In this document: positions 49,895 to 61,174 of the stretch, one piece after another
How the letters are laid out: each line of letters begins with the position of its first letter
Numbering within the stretch: the stretch's first letter is position 1
Assembly: GCA_004296955.1 (NCBI GenBank)
Contig: SCVB01000101.1
Location: 1 to 64,000, forward strand
From: Brevundimonas sp.
Lineage (GTDB): Bacteria; Pseudomonadota; Alphaproteobacteria; Caulobacterales; Caulobacteraceae
DNA length: 64,000 nucleotides
Reading direction: 5' to 3'
Notes under the pieces: generated by a model
Databases searched by the model: none
What the model was told of the DNA's origin: nothing
Seen by the model: the letters and a program-made list of their open reading frames with translations, nothing else
Position numbers and translations under genes: made by a program

Positions 49895-50524
49895 TCATCC
49901 CCAGCGATAAGGCAGGGCGACGGCGAACAGCTGTTCGCGATTGCCGACGCCGAGCTTGGCGTAGATGCGGCGCACGTGGGTCCGCGCCGTCTGGACCGAA
50001 ACCGAAAGATCCGCCGCCGTCTGGGCGACCGTCGAACCGTCCAGCAGGCTGAGCAGGATCCGGGTCTCGGACGGCGTCAGTCTGAGATGGGCGCCGATGT
50101 CGGCCCACAGATAGCGATCGGGCCGGTTCATCGCCTGCCAGGTCAGCAGCCAGGTCCGCGGCGCCTCGGCCGGCGCAACCGGTTCTGCCCGCACCAGCCA
50201 GACCTCCTCGGCCGGAATCACCCAGACGCCAGCCGTCTCGCCAAGCCCCGCCAGGAAGGTTCTCAGGCCATCCTCCTGTCGACGCGGCGACAGGACGAGG
50301 CGGTTATCGCCCAGGCTGATCTGGCCCCGGCGCGCCGTGAGGGAGAGCGCGGCGGCATTCGCCCACAGGACATCAAGCTCGGCGCCGACCAGCATCTCGG
50401 GCGTCCGGCCGATCGCCGCGCGGTGATCGAAATAGCGGGCGGCTTCGGCCGAGGCATGCGGCGCCGGAGTCGGCAAGAGGCGCGGCGCCAGCATCAGATC
50501 CCCCAGGGTGACAGAAACCCTCAT
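49895..50524 (-). CDS. LuxR-type HTH transcriptional regulator
   Basis: About 209 residues from the ATG at 50524 (230 from an ATG at 50587). The C-terminal LuxR helix-turn-helix (about 145-205) reads LRLTPSETRILLSLLDGSTVAQTAADLSVSVQTARTHVRRIYAKLGV. The N-terminal part resembles a degenerate PAS-like sensor (AANAAALSLTARRG...) and has no receiver aspartate. No signal or target can be named. It lies 74 bp downstream of an AraC regulator on the same strand. Confidence 0.8.
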   Translation of the reverse strand: MRVSVTLGDLMLAPRLLPTPAPHASAEAARYFDHRAAIGRTPEMLVGAELDVLWANAAALSLTARRGQISLGDNRLVLSPRRQEDGLRTFLAGLGETAGVWVIPAEEVWLVRAEPVAPAEAPRTWLLTWQAMNRPDRYLWADIGAHLRLTPSETRILLSLLDGSTVAQTAADLSVSVQTARTHVRRIYAKLGVGNREQLFAVALPYRWG

Positions 50525-50598
50525 TTTACCGGCAATCGGGCGAGGCCCCATGCCCGTCCGTCTCATTCCCTTGCCTGTCCGTCCCAAATTGGGGCGGG

Positions 50599-51639
50599 TC
50601 AGGCGCTCCGGATATCGCGCAACCAGTCAAGCCACGCGTCATAGCGCACCGGGCTCGCAGTCCGGGGAGCCCCGGTCGCGGCCGGCTGCGGCGCCCCGGC
50701 GTCGCCCGGGGCGCAGCCGAACCGTTCACGGAACAGGCGGCTGAAATGGGCCTCGCTGACGAACCCGTGATAATAGGCGATCTCGGAGATCGGCGGATAG
50801 CGGCCGATGCGACGCCGCAGGGCCAGGCGGGCGCGGTCCAGGCGCAGGTTGCGGATCCGGCGATGAATGCCGCCCTGGTCGGCGAAGGCGCGGTAGAGGG
50901 TCGAGCGCGAGGCGCCCGTTGCCGCCGCGATCTCGCCGGCCGTCAGGGTCGGGTCCAGCAGGCGGGTTTCGATGTATTGCGTCGCGCGCGCGCGAACGGT
51001 GCGGTGGACCGCCGCGGCCTGCAGCGGCGTCGGCGGCCCGCCGCAGTCCATGGCCATGCCCGCGATCAGGAAGGCGGCCTCAATGGCGGTTGTTCCCTCC
51101 TCCTGCGTCAGGCCGGAGGCGACGTCGGACAGGACGGACAGGTGGCTGGACAACAGTCGCCCGACGGGGCTGCCGGCGTCGAGAACGAGGCCGTGAATCG
51201 CGCCGTCCAGCATCCAGGCGGGGGCCCGTTCGCGGGGCGTCATCAGATTGACGACATCGACGCTGTCCAGCGTCGACGTCGAGGGCCGCCCCAGATCGCG
51301 GAACTGGACCGCCCCCGGTTTCGCCCGGACATCGACGCCGTCGCAGTCGCCGACGACCCCGGTCCGATTCAGGACGATGCTGATCGTATCCAGGTTGGAG
51401 CGCCGGATCTGGGACGCCGTTCGCACCATCGTCTGCGGCGCAGAGCGGCCCCGGCCGATGGTGCCGTTCTCGAACAGGGTGATCGAGGTGCGGTTGGCGA
51501 ATCCGCGCCCTCCGGCGCCGGGGCTTTCGATGACCTCATAGAGATCCGCCATACCCTCACGGTACGCCTCGAATGCGCCGGCATGGGTGTCGGACGAGAT
51601 GGCCCATGAAAGGGTCGGCGGCGGGGCAAGCGTAGCCAT
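50599..51639 (-). CDS. AraC-family transcriptional regulator
   Basis: A 346-residue regulator. The N-terminal domain (about 15-200) resembles the cupin-like AraC_binding_2 class (FANRTSITLFENGTIGRGRSAPQTMVRT). A C-terminal double HTH (about 220-315) contains LTAGEIAAATGASRSTLYRAFADQGGI and ISEIAYYHGFVSEAHFSRLFRERFGCAPG. The C-terminal tail is Ala/Pro-rich. No adjacent catabolic operon reveals its target. Confidence 0.87.
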   Translation of the reverse strand: MATLAPPPTLSWAISSDTHAGAFEAYREGMADLYEVIESPGAGGRGFANRTSITLFENGTIGRGRSAPQTMVRTASQIRRSNLDTISIVLNRTGVVGDCDGVDVRAKPGAVQFRDLGRPSTSTLDSVDVVNLMTPRERAPAWMLDGAIHGLVLDAGSPVGRLLSSHLSVLSDVASGLTQEEGTTAIEAAFLIAGMAMDCGGPPTPLQAAAVHRTVRARATQYIETRLLDPTLTAGEIAAATGASRSTLYRAFADQGGIHRRIRNLRLDRARLALRRRIGRYPPISEIAYYHGFVSEAHFSRLFRERFGCAPGDAGAPQPAATGAPRTASPVRYDAWLDWLRDIRSA

Positions 51640-51793
51640 TGCACGTTCACTGAGAGCCGGAGCGCGGGCTCAACTGAAACTAGATCAAGAACGCTGGAAG
51701 GCAAACTGACGGAACCTGTTCCCGGCCTAGCGCCCGGATGGCTGTCGCGCGCAAACCGCCGGCGGCCGTGTCGGAGGGGCGCTGAAAGCAAGA

Positions 51794-51818
51794 AAGCCCG
51801 GTCGCGGGGACCGGGCTT
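51794..51818 (-). terminator. Terminator downstream of tRNA-Gly
   Basis: A perfect 10-bp stem AAGCCCGGTC / GACCGGGCTT with a 5-nt loop, 14 bp after the tRNA CCA end on the minus strand, followed by TCTTGCTTT. Confidence 0.75.
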
Positions 51819-51831
51819 CCTGGGCTTCGAC

Positions 51832-51906
51832 TGGAGCGGGCGAAGAGATTCGAACTCTCGACCCCAACCTTGGCAAGGTTGTGCTCTACCACTGAGCTAC
51901 GCCCGC
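51832..51906 (-). tRNA. tRNA-Gly (anticodon GCC)
   Basis: A 75-nt cloverleaf with encoded CCA. The acceptor GCGGGCG pairs with CGCCCGC. The D-arm is GCTC-AGTGGTA-GAGC. The anticodon arm is CAACC-TTGCCAA-GGTTG with GCC in the loop. The T-arm is GAGAG-TTCGAAT-CTCTT. It reads GGC/GGU glycine codons. No integrase or attachment-site duplication is seen next to it. Confidence 0.97.
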
Positions 51907-51973
51907 ACTTCAGTCGGAGGCGGGCGTATACCGAGCGCCCCGGTCCCTCGCAAGTCCCCCGGCCCAGAATTCC

Positions 51974-52014
51974 GCGCTCAAGCAGCGAGGCTCCGCGAGC
52001 CGGGCGATAGCGCC
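51974..52014. repeat. REP-like repeat, degenerate copy
   Basis: GCGCTCAAGCAGCGAG followed by a shortened hairpin and GCGATAGCGCC. It has the same 5' module as the copies at 4007-4049 and 40107-40196, in the gap between the SDR gene stop and the tRNA. Confidence 0.65.
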
Positions 52015-52025
52015 CTGCCCGCGCG

Positions 52026-52808
52026 TCAGCGCGGCGCCAACCGGATCGCGCCGTCCAGGCGGATGCATTCGCCATTGATATAGACGTTGCGGGCCAGCTC
52101 CAGAACCAGGGACGCATAGTCCGCGGGCGTGCCGAGGCGGCTCGGGAAGGGGATGGCGGCGGCCAGGGCGTCCTGGATCTTCTGGTCCATGCCGGCCATC
52201 ATCGGCGTCCACATGATGCCGGGCAGGATGGTGTTGCAGCGGACGCCTTCCTGGGCGAGGTCGCGGGCGACCGGCAGGGTCATGGCGTAGACGCCGCCCT
52301 TGGACGCCGAATAGGCCGCCTGGCCGATCTGGCCGTCCTGGGCCGCCACCGAGGCGGTGTTGACGATCAGACCGCGCTCGCCGTCCGCCATGGGCTCCAG
52401 CGTGACCATGCCTGCGGCCGATTGGCTCAGGACGCGGAAGGTGCCGAACAGATTGACCCGCACGGTGCGCTCGAACTGGGCCATGTCATGGGCGCGGATC
52501 TCGCCGGTGTCCTTCTTGCGCGAGACGGTCTTCTGGCCGGTGGCGATGCCGGCGCAGTTGACGGTCAGCCGCTCCTGGCCGTGGGCCGCGCGGGCCTTGG
52601 CGAAGGCGGCCGCGACGCTGGCGTCGTCGGTGACGTCGACCTTGCAGAAAACCCCGCCGATCTCGGCCGCGATGGCCTCGCCGCGTTCCTCGTTGAGGTC
52701 GAACAGGGCGACCTTCGCCCCCGTGGCCGCGATGGCCCGCGCCGTCCCCTCGCCCAGGCCCGAGGCTCCGCCCGTCACCACCGCCGCGATCGAACCGTCG
52801 AGTTTCAT
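52026..52808 (-). CDS. SDR dehydrogenase, 3-hydroxyacyl-CoA dehydrogenase type 2-like
   Basis: A 260-residue short-chain dehydrogenase. The cofactor motif is VTGGASGLGEGTARA, with D37 (FDLNEE) indicating NAD, then NCAGIAT. The catalytic S-Y-K set is in VNTASVAAQDGQIGQAAYSASKGG. The C-terminus (LPGIMWTPMMAGM...FPSRLGTPADYASLV) resembles the mitochondrial HSD17B10 group that oxidises 2-methyl-3-hydroxyacyl-CoA or beta-oxidation intermediates. It is divergent from the DUF1232 gene. Confidence 0.88.
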   Translation of the reverse strand: MKLDGSIAAVVTGGASGLGEGTARAIAATGAKVALFDLNEERGEAIAAEIGGVFCKVDVTDDASVAAAFAKARAAHGQERLTVNCAGIATGQKTVSRKKDTGEIRAHDMAQFERTVRVNLFGTFRVLSQSAAGMVTLEPMADGERGLIVNTASVAAQDGQIGQAAYSASKGGVYAMTLPVARDLAQEGVRCNTILPGIMWTPMMAGMDQKIQDALAAAIPFPSRLGTPADYASLVLELARNVYINGECIRLDGAIRLAPR

Positions 52809-52862
52809 GGCCGGAGCCCCTATGTTGTTTGAACCTGAGAACGTCGCGGGGATTTAGCGGCC

Positions 52863-53261
52863 ATGACCACGAATGCCAAACCGATCACGCCGGAAGACGC
52901 CCTGGACCCGTCCCGCGCCCTGGTGCCGTCGATCCAGCAGGTCAATGAGGTGCGGGTCCAGAAGGGCTTCTGGCCCAAGATCCGGCGCACCGCGGCCCGC
53001 ATCCCGTTCGCGCGACAGGTGGTCAGCGTCTGGTATTCCGCCCGCGATCCCGAGACCCCGGCGGCGGCCAAGGGAATCATGCTCGGCGCGCTGGCCTATT
53101 TCGTCCTGCCGATCGACGCCATCCCGGACATCTTCGCCGGCATCGGCTTCACCGACGACGCAGCCGTGATCACGGCCCTGATCGCCACCCTGGGGGCCAA
53201 TATCAAGCGCCGGCACAAGGACCAGGCCGACGCCGCCCTGAAACGGCTGCGGGACGACTGA
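52863..53261 (+). CDS. DUF1232 (YkvA-like) protein
   Basis: A 132-residue protein. The DUF1232 core (about 68-105) has ALAYFVLPIDAIPDIFAGIGFTDDAAVI, where L-PxDxIPD is the family signature. One or two hydrophobic segments suggest membrane association. Function unknown. Its stop (53261) directly abuts the stop of the converging oxygenase gene. Confidence 0.88.
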   Translation: MTTNAKPITPEDALDPSRALVPSIQQVNEVRVQKGFWPKIRRTAARIPFARQVVSVWYSARDPETPAAAKGIMLGALAYFVLPIDAIPDIFAGIGFTDDAAVITALIATLGANIKRRHKDQADAALKRLRDD

Positions 53262-53990
53262 TCAGGCCTGCGGACCGACCGGCTGGCGGGAGCGCAGCCA
53301 GCCGGTGATCGACAGCCGGTCCCGCGGCGCGAAACTGGCCACCTGGGTCACAGCGTGCCGCATGGGCACGGCGAAGAGGTTCAGGGCGTTGAACGCCGGG
53401 GCGAAGCCCGCCTCGATGTGACCGTCCGCACCCTCGAAGGCCAGCACCCCGCCCCAGTCGGCCCGCCAGTCGCGCGTCAGGTTCAGCACATAGGCGTAGA
53501 GCCGGTTCTTGCCCGCCGAGGCGTCGTCATGGCCGGTCAGGACATGGCCGGGCCGGTAGCGGGTGGCCTGGGCGTCGGCGAAGTCGATGCGGTCGTCTCC
53601 GGTCACGCCCCGGACGAAGGCGATGAACTCGGGGCTGTTGAGGAAGGCGAGCACCTCGCCGACCGCGTCCCCGGGCGCATCCCCGGGCTCCAGATCCAGT
53701 CGCCGGGTGTCGAAGATGTACTGCATCCGGGGCTGGTCGCCGTCGACCCGCGCCTGGTCGATCCACGCCTGTTTGCCCGGCTCGGCGGCGAGGCGGCCCG
53801 CCAGGGGCAGTTCGAAGGCCTCGCCGCCGGCCGAGACGCTGACCTTCCAGCCGTCGAAAGCCTCCATGGCCGCCGTCAGCGCCTCGGCGGACTCCGGCGC
53901 GAGCACGCCGGGGATATGCAGCCGGCGTCGCGTCGCGAACGCCCCGTGGAGCGCCGCGACGTCCAGCAGGGGGGACAGGCGCAGGGTCAC
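53262..53990 (-). CDS. 2-oxoglutarate/Fe(II)-dependent oxygenase family protein
   Basis: A 242-residue protein with a double-stranded beta-helix 2OG oxygenase domain (about 95-235). The iron site is HxD (GHDDAS), with a distal His in MRHAVTQV and the 2OG-binding arginine in DRLSITGWLR. It resembles proline-4-hydroxylase-like proteins. The start is a GTG at 53990 that overlaps the stop of the upstream quinone reductase (GTGA), so it is translationally coupled to it. The substrate is unknown. Confidence 0.83.
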   Translation of the reverse strand: MTLRLSPLLDVAALHGAFATRRRLHIPGVLAPESAEALTAAMEAFDGWKVSVSAGGEAFELPLAGRLAAEPGKQAWIDQARVDGDQPRMQYIFDTRRLDLEPGDAPGDAVGEVLAFLNSPEFIAFVRGVTGDDRIDFADAQATRYRPGHVLTGHDDASAGKNRLYAYVLNLTRDWRADWGGVLAFEGADGHIEAGFAPAFNALNLFAVPMRHAVTQVASFAPRDRLSITGWLRSRQPVGPQA

Positions 53991-54988
53991 GATCCGACCG
54001 TCACCACGATCTTGCCCATCGCGGTGCGGTCGCCGAGGGCCTGGATCGCCTCGTGGGCGCGCTCCAGCGGGAAGGTGCGGCTGACCCGCGGGCGGATCTT
54101 GCCGTCCTCCCAGAACCGCAGCAGGTCGGCCATGTTGGCGGCGTGGGCGGCCGGGTCGCGCATCACCGCCGCGCCCCAGAACACCCCGATGACCGACACC
54201 GATTTGAGCAGGGTCAGGTTCAGCGGCAGCGAGGGAATGCCCGCCGGGAAGCCGACCACCAGATAGCGGCCGTTCCAGTCCATCGCGCGGATGGCCGGCT
54301 CGCAATAGTCGCCGCCGACGGCGTCATAGACCACGTCCGGCCCGTCGCGGCCCGAGGCCAGCTTCAGCTCGCCCGACAGTTCCTTCTGCGCCGCCTTGTC
54401 CATCTTGCCCGACGGATAGATCAGGCCGTTGTCGGCCCCCGCCTCAAGGGCGAACTGGACCTTTTCATTGGTCGAGGCGGCCGCCGTGACCTGGGCCCCC
54501 ATGGCCTTGCCCAGTTCGACCGCGGCCACGCCGACGCCGCCCGCGGCGCCCAGCACCAGCAGGCGCTCGCCGGCCTTCAGCTGCGCCCGGTCCTTGAGCG
54601 CGTAGTAAGAGGTGCCGTAGGTCATCACCAGCGCCGCGGCGGTCTCGAAATCCATGGCGTCGGGGATCTTCATCACCGAGGCCGCGGGCACGGCCAGCCG
54701 CTCGACCATGCCGCCCCAGCCGGGCACGGCGATGACCCGGTCGCCCTTGCGGACGGTGGTCACCCCCTCGCCGATCGCCTCGACCACGCCCGCCACCTCG
54801 CCGCCCGGCGAGAAGGGGCGCGTCGGCTTGAACTGGTATCTGTCCTCGATAATCAGGGTGTCGGGGAAATTGACCCCTACGGCCCGCACCTCGATCACCA
54901 CCTCGCCCTTCATCGGGCGGGGATCCATGACCTCCTCGACCACCAGGGTTTCGGGACCGCCGGGAGCCTTGGACAGGACAGCGCGCAT
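53987..54988 (-). CDS. NADPH:quinone oxidoreductase-like MDR enzyme
   Basis: A 333-residue zinc-free quinone/enoyl reductase. The GroES-like N-terminus reads VEEVMDPRPMKGEVVIEVRAVGVNFPDTLI. The nucleotide fold is VLGAAGGVGVAAVELGKAMGAQV, followed by DVVYDAVGGDY. The start is taken at the ATG 54988; the frame extends to 55087 but that part is not conserved in character and crosses toward the divergent peptidase gene. It forms an operon with the 2OG oxygenase. Confidence 0.88.
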   Translation of the reverse strand: MRAVLSKAPGGPETLVVEEVMDPRPMKGEVVIEVRAVGVNFPDTLIIEDRYQFKPTRPFSPGGEVAGVVEAIGEGVTTVRKGDRVIAVPGWGGMVERLAVPAASVMKIPDAMDFETAAALVMTYGTSYYALKDRAQLKAGERLLVLGAAGGVGVAAVELGKAMGAQVTAAASTNEKVQFALEAGADNGLIYPSGKMDKAAQKELSGELKLASGRDGPDVVYDAVGGDYCEPAIRAMDWNGRYLVVGFPAGIPSLPLNLTLLKSVSVIGVFWGAAVMRDPAAHAANMADLLRFWEDGKIRPRVSRTFPLERAHEAIQALGDRTAMGKIVVTVGS

Positions 54989-55092
54989 GGGAGGGTCTTT
55001 CGCAAAGGCGTCCCGCCCCGGTGGCGCGCGCGTCGGCTTGAGGCTAATCAGCGCCACGCCCGTTTGAAAGAGGCGATGCGGAGACAAGTTGA

Positions 55093-55962
55093 ATGACGGC
55101 CCTGATCCTGCACGGCGGCGCCGGCGCCCGACGCGAACGCGACTACACCCGCGAGATCGCCCATATGCGCGAGGTCGTCACGGCCATGAAGGCGCGGCTG
55201 GACGCGGGCGCCAGCGCCCTGGACGTGGCCGTCGAGACGACCGTGCTGCTGGAGGATTCCGGCCTCTATGTCGCCGGACGCGGCGCCTCGCCCAATCTGG
55301 CCGGCGCCTGGGAGCTGGACGCCAGCCTGATGGACGGCGCCACGCGCAAGGCCGGCGCCGTCGCCGCCCTGCAGGGCTTCCGCAATCCGGTGATCGCGGC
55401 CCGCGCCGTCATGGACCGGACCCCCCACGTCATGCTGGCCGGCGAGGGCGCCGCCCTGTTCGCCCTCGACCAGGGCCTGGAGCCCATCGCCGACGAGGAG
55501 GCCTGGTTCACCCGGGCCGGCCAGGGCGAGGACAATCACCCGCCGGGCACGCTGAGCCACGGCACGGTCGGCTGCTGCGTGCTGGACCGCGACGGGCGGC
55601 TGGCGGCGGCCACCTCGACGGCCGGGGTGTTCGGCAAGATGCCGGGCCGCGTCGGCGACACGCCGATCCCCGGCGCCGGCAGCTGGGCCGACGGCCGCGT
55701 CGCCGTCTCGGGCACGGGCCAGGGCGAATATTTCATCCGCGTCGCGGCCTGCGCCCAGGTCAGCTGGCGCGTCGGCGCGGGCCAGACCCTGGCCGAGGCC
55801 GGCCGCGCCGTGATCGACGAGATCGGCGGCATGGGCGGCGACGGCGGCCTGATCGCGCTGGACCGCGAGGGGAACATCGCCCACCCCTTCAACAGCCAGG
55901 GCATGAAGCGGGCCTGGCTGACCCCGGACGGCGAAATCGGGGTCGAGGTTTTCGGGCGCTAG
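55093..55962 (+). CDS. iaaA: Isoaspartyl peptidase / plant-type L-asparaginase
   Basis: An Ntn-hydrolase of 289 residues that self-cleaves at G157-T158 (LSHGTVGCCVLD), making T158 the nucleophile. It removes isoaspartyl residues from peptides or hydrolyses asparagine. Other motifs are ILHGGAGA at the N-terminus, ATSTAGVFGKMPGRVGDTP and SGTGQGEYFIR. No signal peptide, so it is cytoplasmic. It is divergent from the quinone reductase with 104 bp between starts. Confidence 0.92.
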   Translation: MTALILHGGAGARRERDYTREIAHMREVVTAMKARLDAGASALDVAVETTVLLEDSGLYVAGRGASPNLAGAWELDASLMDGATRKAGAVAALQGFRNPVIAARAVMDRTPHVMLAGEGAALFALDQGLEPIADEEAWFTRAGQGEDNHPPGTLSHGTVGCCVLDRDGRLAAATSTAGVFGKMPGRVGDTPIPGAGSWADGRVAVSGTGQGEYFIRVAACAQVSWRVGAGQTLAEAGRAVIDEIGGMGGDGGLIALDREGNIAHPFNSQGMKRAWLTPDGEIGVEVFGR

Positions 55963-56062
55963 ACCCGCGCCTTACGGCGAATTAATCCTCTGACGAACGC
56001 AGTTCATCCGGCGTTCACCGTCCGCTACGCTAAAGCTTGCCGCGAAACCGGGGAGCCCGAAC

Positions 56063-56593
56063 ATGAGAAACGCTGTCACCGCCGCCGTCGCCGCCGTCCT
56101 GCTGTCCGCGACAGCCTGCGCGCCCGTGATCGAGGGCGGCCCGCCCATCGCCCTGCCGATCGGCCTGCAGGAGACCGCCCAGGTCGGCTCGATCACGGTG
56201 TCCACCGCCTGGCTCAACGCCGAGGACGACTTCGCAGAGACCTTCTCGGAGGAGGTTCATGAAGAGCTACGGCGCTGCATGTGGGGCACGGCGCCGGTCA
56301 ATGTCCGCGTCCATATCGACCAGCTTCAGCGCGCCGGCCGTCTGGAGACCCTGCTGAACGGCGACGGCATGCACAGCCTGTCGGGCACGGTGGAGTTCGT
56401 CGATCCGGCCGACGGGAACCGCGTCCTCGGCCGCTTCCCGGTGACCGTGGCGACCAGCGCCCAGGGCCGTCTCGGCGGCCTGCTCGGCGACCGCCAGATG
56501 ATGGTCTCGGAAGAGTTCGGCCGCGCCGTCTGCGAAGAGGCCTTCGGCCGCAACCCCCGCGACCCGGGCGCCCACAACGCCACGGCGGGATAG
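56063..56593 (+). CDS. Hypothetical exported lipoprotein-like protein
   Basis: A 176-residue protein. The signal peptide ends LLSATAC with C19, a weak lipobox. The mature part is alpha/beta without recognised domain (VGSITVSTAWLNAEDDF, VRVHIDQLQRAGR, MHSLSGTVEFVDPADG). Three further cysteines include CEEAF near the C-terminus. Probably envelope-located; function unknown. A strong hairpin terminator follows. Confidence 0.65.
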   Translation: MRNAVTAAVAAVLLSATACAPVIEGGPPIALPIGLQETAQVGSITVSTAWLNAEDDFAETFSEEVHEELRRCMWGTAPVNVRVHIDQLQRAGRLETLLNGDGMHSLSGTVEFVDPADGNRVLGRFPVTVATSAQGRLGGLLGDRQMMVSEEFGRAVCEEAFGRNPRDPGAHNATAG

Positions 56594-56655
56594 GCCTGAT
56601 CGACATTCGAAAGCGGCGGGTCAAATCATCCTGGATGATGCCCGCCGCCCCATTA

Positions 56656-56689
56656 AAGAGGGCCGGCGGATCGCTCCGCCGGCCCTCTT
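56656..56689. terminator. Bidirectional terminator between lipoprotein gene and acnA
   Basis: A perfect 15-bp stem AAGAGGGCCGGCGGA / TCCGCCGGCCCTCTT with loop TCGC. On the minus strand it is followed by TTAATG, on the plus strand by CATATCG. It lies between convergent stops. Confidence 0.85.
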
Positions 56690-56710
56690 CATATCGTCTG
56701 ACGCCGAAGC

Positions 56711-59416
<2,706 letters not shown>

Positions 59417-59617
59417 GGAGAGGCTTCCTCTGGTTCACGCCGCCCGACAATCCGGTTGCACGAACGCGCGGTCGACGGCGGGGCGCACAGGTCCCCGACG
59501 CGCGCGGCGAACGCCTGCTGCGGCGAGGCCGGATATAACGAGGGTTCCGGGCCCCGTCCATGTATCCACGTCGGCGACAGGGCCATTGAGAAGGGCTCGC
59601 AACTGGAGGAGGCGCGG

Positions 59618-60217
59618 ATGATTTCCGTCTCCGCCCTCACCGTCTCCCGTGGCGAACGGGTGCTGTTCCGCGACCTGTCGTTCCAGATCGCCGCCGGCGA
59701 GGCCGTGGCCCTGACCGGAGCCAATGGCGCCGGCAAGACCTCCCTGCTGCGCGTTCTCGCCGGCTTCATCCGCCCGGACGCCGGGACCGTGGCCTTCGCC
59801 GGCGCCGATCCGGCCGCCGCGCGGGCGAGCGCCATCCACTGGCTGGGCCATCTGGACGGGCTCAAGACCGGCCGCCGGGCCCGCGAGGAGCTGGAATTCC
59901 AGGCCCGCTGGGCCGGGGCCGAAGCGGACGGGATCGCCGCCGCCGTCGACGTGCTGGCGCTTGAGCCCCTGCTGGACCTCGAGGTGCGCAAGCTCTCGGC
60001 CGGCCAGCGCCGCCGCCTCGCCTTCGCCCGGCTGGTCGCCGCGCCGCGGCCGCTGTGGCTGCTCGACGAGCCCTTCGCTCCGCTCGACGCCCGCTGGCGG
60101 GCGGCCCTGGGCCTGCTGATGCAGGCGCATCTCGACAAGGGCGGGGCCATTCTCGCCGCCGTCCACGATCCCCTGCCGGTTCCGGCCCGCGCCCTCGACA
60201 TCGGGGTCGGGCAATGA
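59618..60217 (+). CDS. ccmA: Heme exporter ATPase CcmA
   Basis: ATP-binding subunit of the CcmABCD complex that releases holo-CcmE in system I cytochrome c maturation. It has 199 residues. Walker A is GANGAGKTS, the ABC signature is LSAGQRRRL and Walker B is LWLLDEP. The ATG at 59618 has a strong GGAGGA about 8 nt upstream; the open frame before it is not coding. The stop overlaps ccmB (ATGA). Confidence 0.94.
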   Translation: MISVSALTVSRGERVLFRDLSFQIAAGEAVALTGANGAGKTSLLRVLAGFIRPDAGTVAFAGADPAAARASAIHWLGHLDGLKTGRRAREELEFQARWAGAEADGIAAAVDVLALEPLLDLEVRKLSAGQRRRLAFARLVAAPRPLWLLDEPFAPLDARWRAALGLLMQAHLDKGGAILAAVHDPLPVPARALDIGVGQ

Positions 60218-60879
60218 AGGGGCTGATGATCCTGTTCCGGCGCGAGCTGGCCCTGGCCTGGTCCGGCGGCGGCGGGCCGCTGCTGGCCTGCGGCTTCTTC
60301 CTGTGCCTGACGGCGCTGATTCCGCTGGCGGCCGGCGGCGACCCGGCCGGGCTGAGGCCCATCGCCGGGGGCATCGCCTGGCTGGCCCTGGCCCTGTCGT
60401 CGATCCTGTCGCTGGAGCGGCTGTTCGAACGCGACCTCGAGGACGGCGCGCTGGACCTGATCGCCCTGGGCCCCATCCCGCTCGAGCTGGTCGTTCTCGC
60501 CAAAGCCAAGGCGCAGTGGCTGGCGGTCGGCGTCCCCCTGGCCCTGACCGCGCCGGTCGCGGCGATCACCCTGGGCCTGCCGCCGTCGCTGGCCCCGCTG
60601 GTCGCGATGTCGGCCCTGATCGGTTCGCTCGGCTTCGCCCTGACCGGCGCGCTCGGCGCCGCGCTGGCCTTGGGATCAAAGCGCGGCGGCCTGCTGATCG
60701 CCGTCGTGGTCCTGCCGCTGTTCATCCCGCCGGTGGTGTTCGGCGCCGGCGCCCTGGAGCGGGCCGTCAACGGCCTCGACCCGACCCCGGCCCTCGCCTT
60801 CCTGGGCGCGTATGTCCTGTTCGCCGCCGTGGTCACGCCCTTCGCCGGGGCGGCTGCGATCCGCAACGCGCAAGGCTGA
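60214..60879 (+). CDS. ccmB: Heme exporter permease CcmB
   Basis: Six-helix membrane partner of CcmA, 221 residues. Family features are the N-terminal FRRELALAWSGGGG, the charged loop ERLFERDLEDGALDLIALGP, and VVLPLFIPPVVFGAGA. It overlaps ccmA by 4 bp. In most relatives ccmC follows directly; here it is 1.9 kb away. Confidence 0.93.
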   Translation: MKGLMILFRRELALAWSGGGGPLLACGFFLCLTALIPLAAGGDPAGLRPIAGGIAWLALALSSILSLERLFERDLEDGALDLIALGPIPLELVVLAKAKAQWLAVGVPLALTAPVAAITLGLPPSLAPLVAMSALIGSLGFALTGALGAALALGSKRGGLLIAVVVLPLFIPPVVFGAGALERAVNGLDPTPALAFLGAYVLFAAVVTPFAGAAAIRNAQG

Positions 60880-60880
60880 G

Positions 60881-60928
60881 CTCCACCCTCCGCTCATCCT
60901 GGCGAAAGCCGGGATAGGCGGAATGGAG
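60881..60928. repeat. Imperfect hairpin after ccmB
   Basis: Arms CTCC...TCCGC..ATCCTGGC and GCCGGGAT.GGCGGA..GGAG pair around a GAAA tetraloop, 1 bp after the ccmB stop and 12 bp before the PhnA-like gene stop. The inner part (ATCCnGGC-GAA-GCCGGGAT) resembles the hairpins in the 31983-32188 element. It may act as a terminator or REP unit. Confidence 0.5.
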
Positions 60929-60940
60929 ATGGCCGGCCGG

Positions 60941-61165
60941 TCAGGCCTTCTTGACGAACTCCGTCCGCAGCACGAGGCCGCGGACCTTGTCGACATTGGC
61001 TTCGATCTCGTCCGTATCGCCGGTCAGGCGGATGTTCTTCACCAGCGTGCCGCGCTTCAGGGTCACGCCGCCCGAACCCTTGACCTTGAGGTCCTTGATC
61101 AGGGTCACGCTGTCGCCGTCGGCCAGGATGTTGCCGTTGCTGTCTTTTGTCGGATCGTCGGTCAT
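60941..61165 (-). CDS. PhnA/YjdM-domain protein
   Basis: A 74-residue protein consisting only of the C-terminal PhnA domain: [33 protein letters not shown]...[29 protein letters not shown]. The N-terminal zinc ribbon of longer YjdM proteins is absent. Despite the name it is not shown to act on phosphonates. It lies 9 bp downstream of the S41 peptidase gene on the same strand, inside the split ccm cluster. Confidence 0.9.
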   Translation of the reverse strand: MTDDPTKDSNGNILADGDSVTLIKDLKVKGSGGVTLKRGTLVKNIRLTGDTDEIEANVDKVRGLVLRTEFVKKA

Positions 61166-61174
61166 GAAACCCGC

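Noticed and set aside
51832..51906. tRNA-Gly as an integration site for a genomic island
   Set aside because: No integrase, no duplicated tRNA 3' end, and flanking genes are ordinary.
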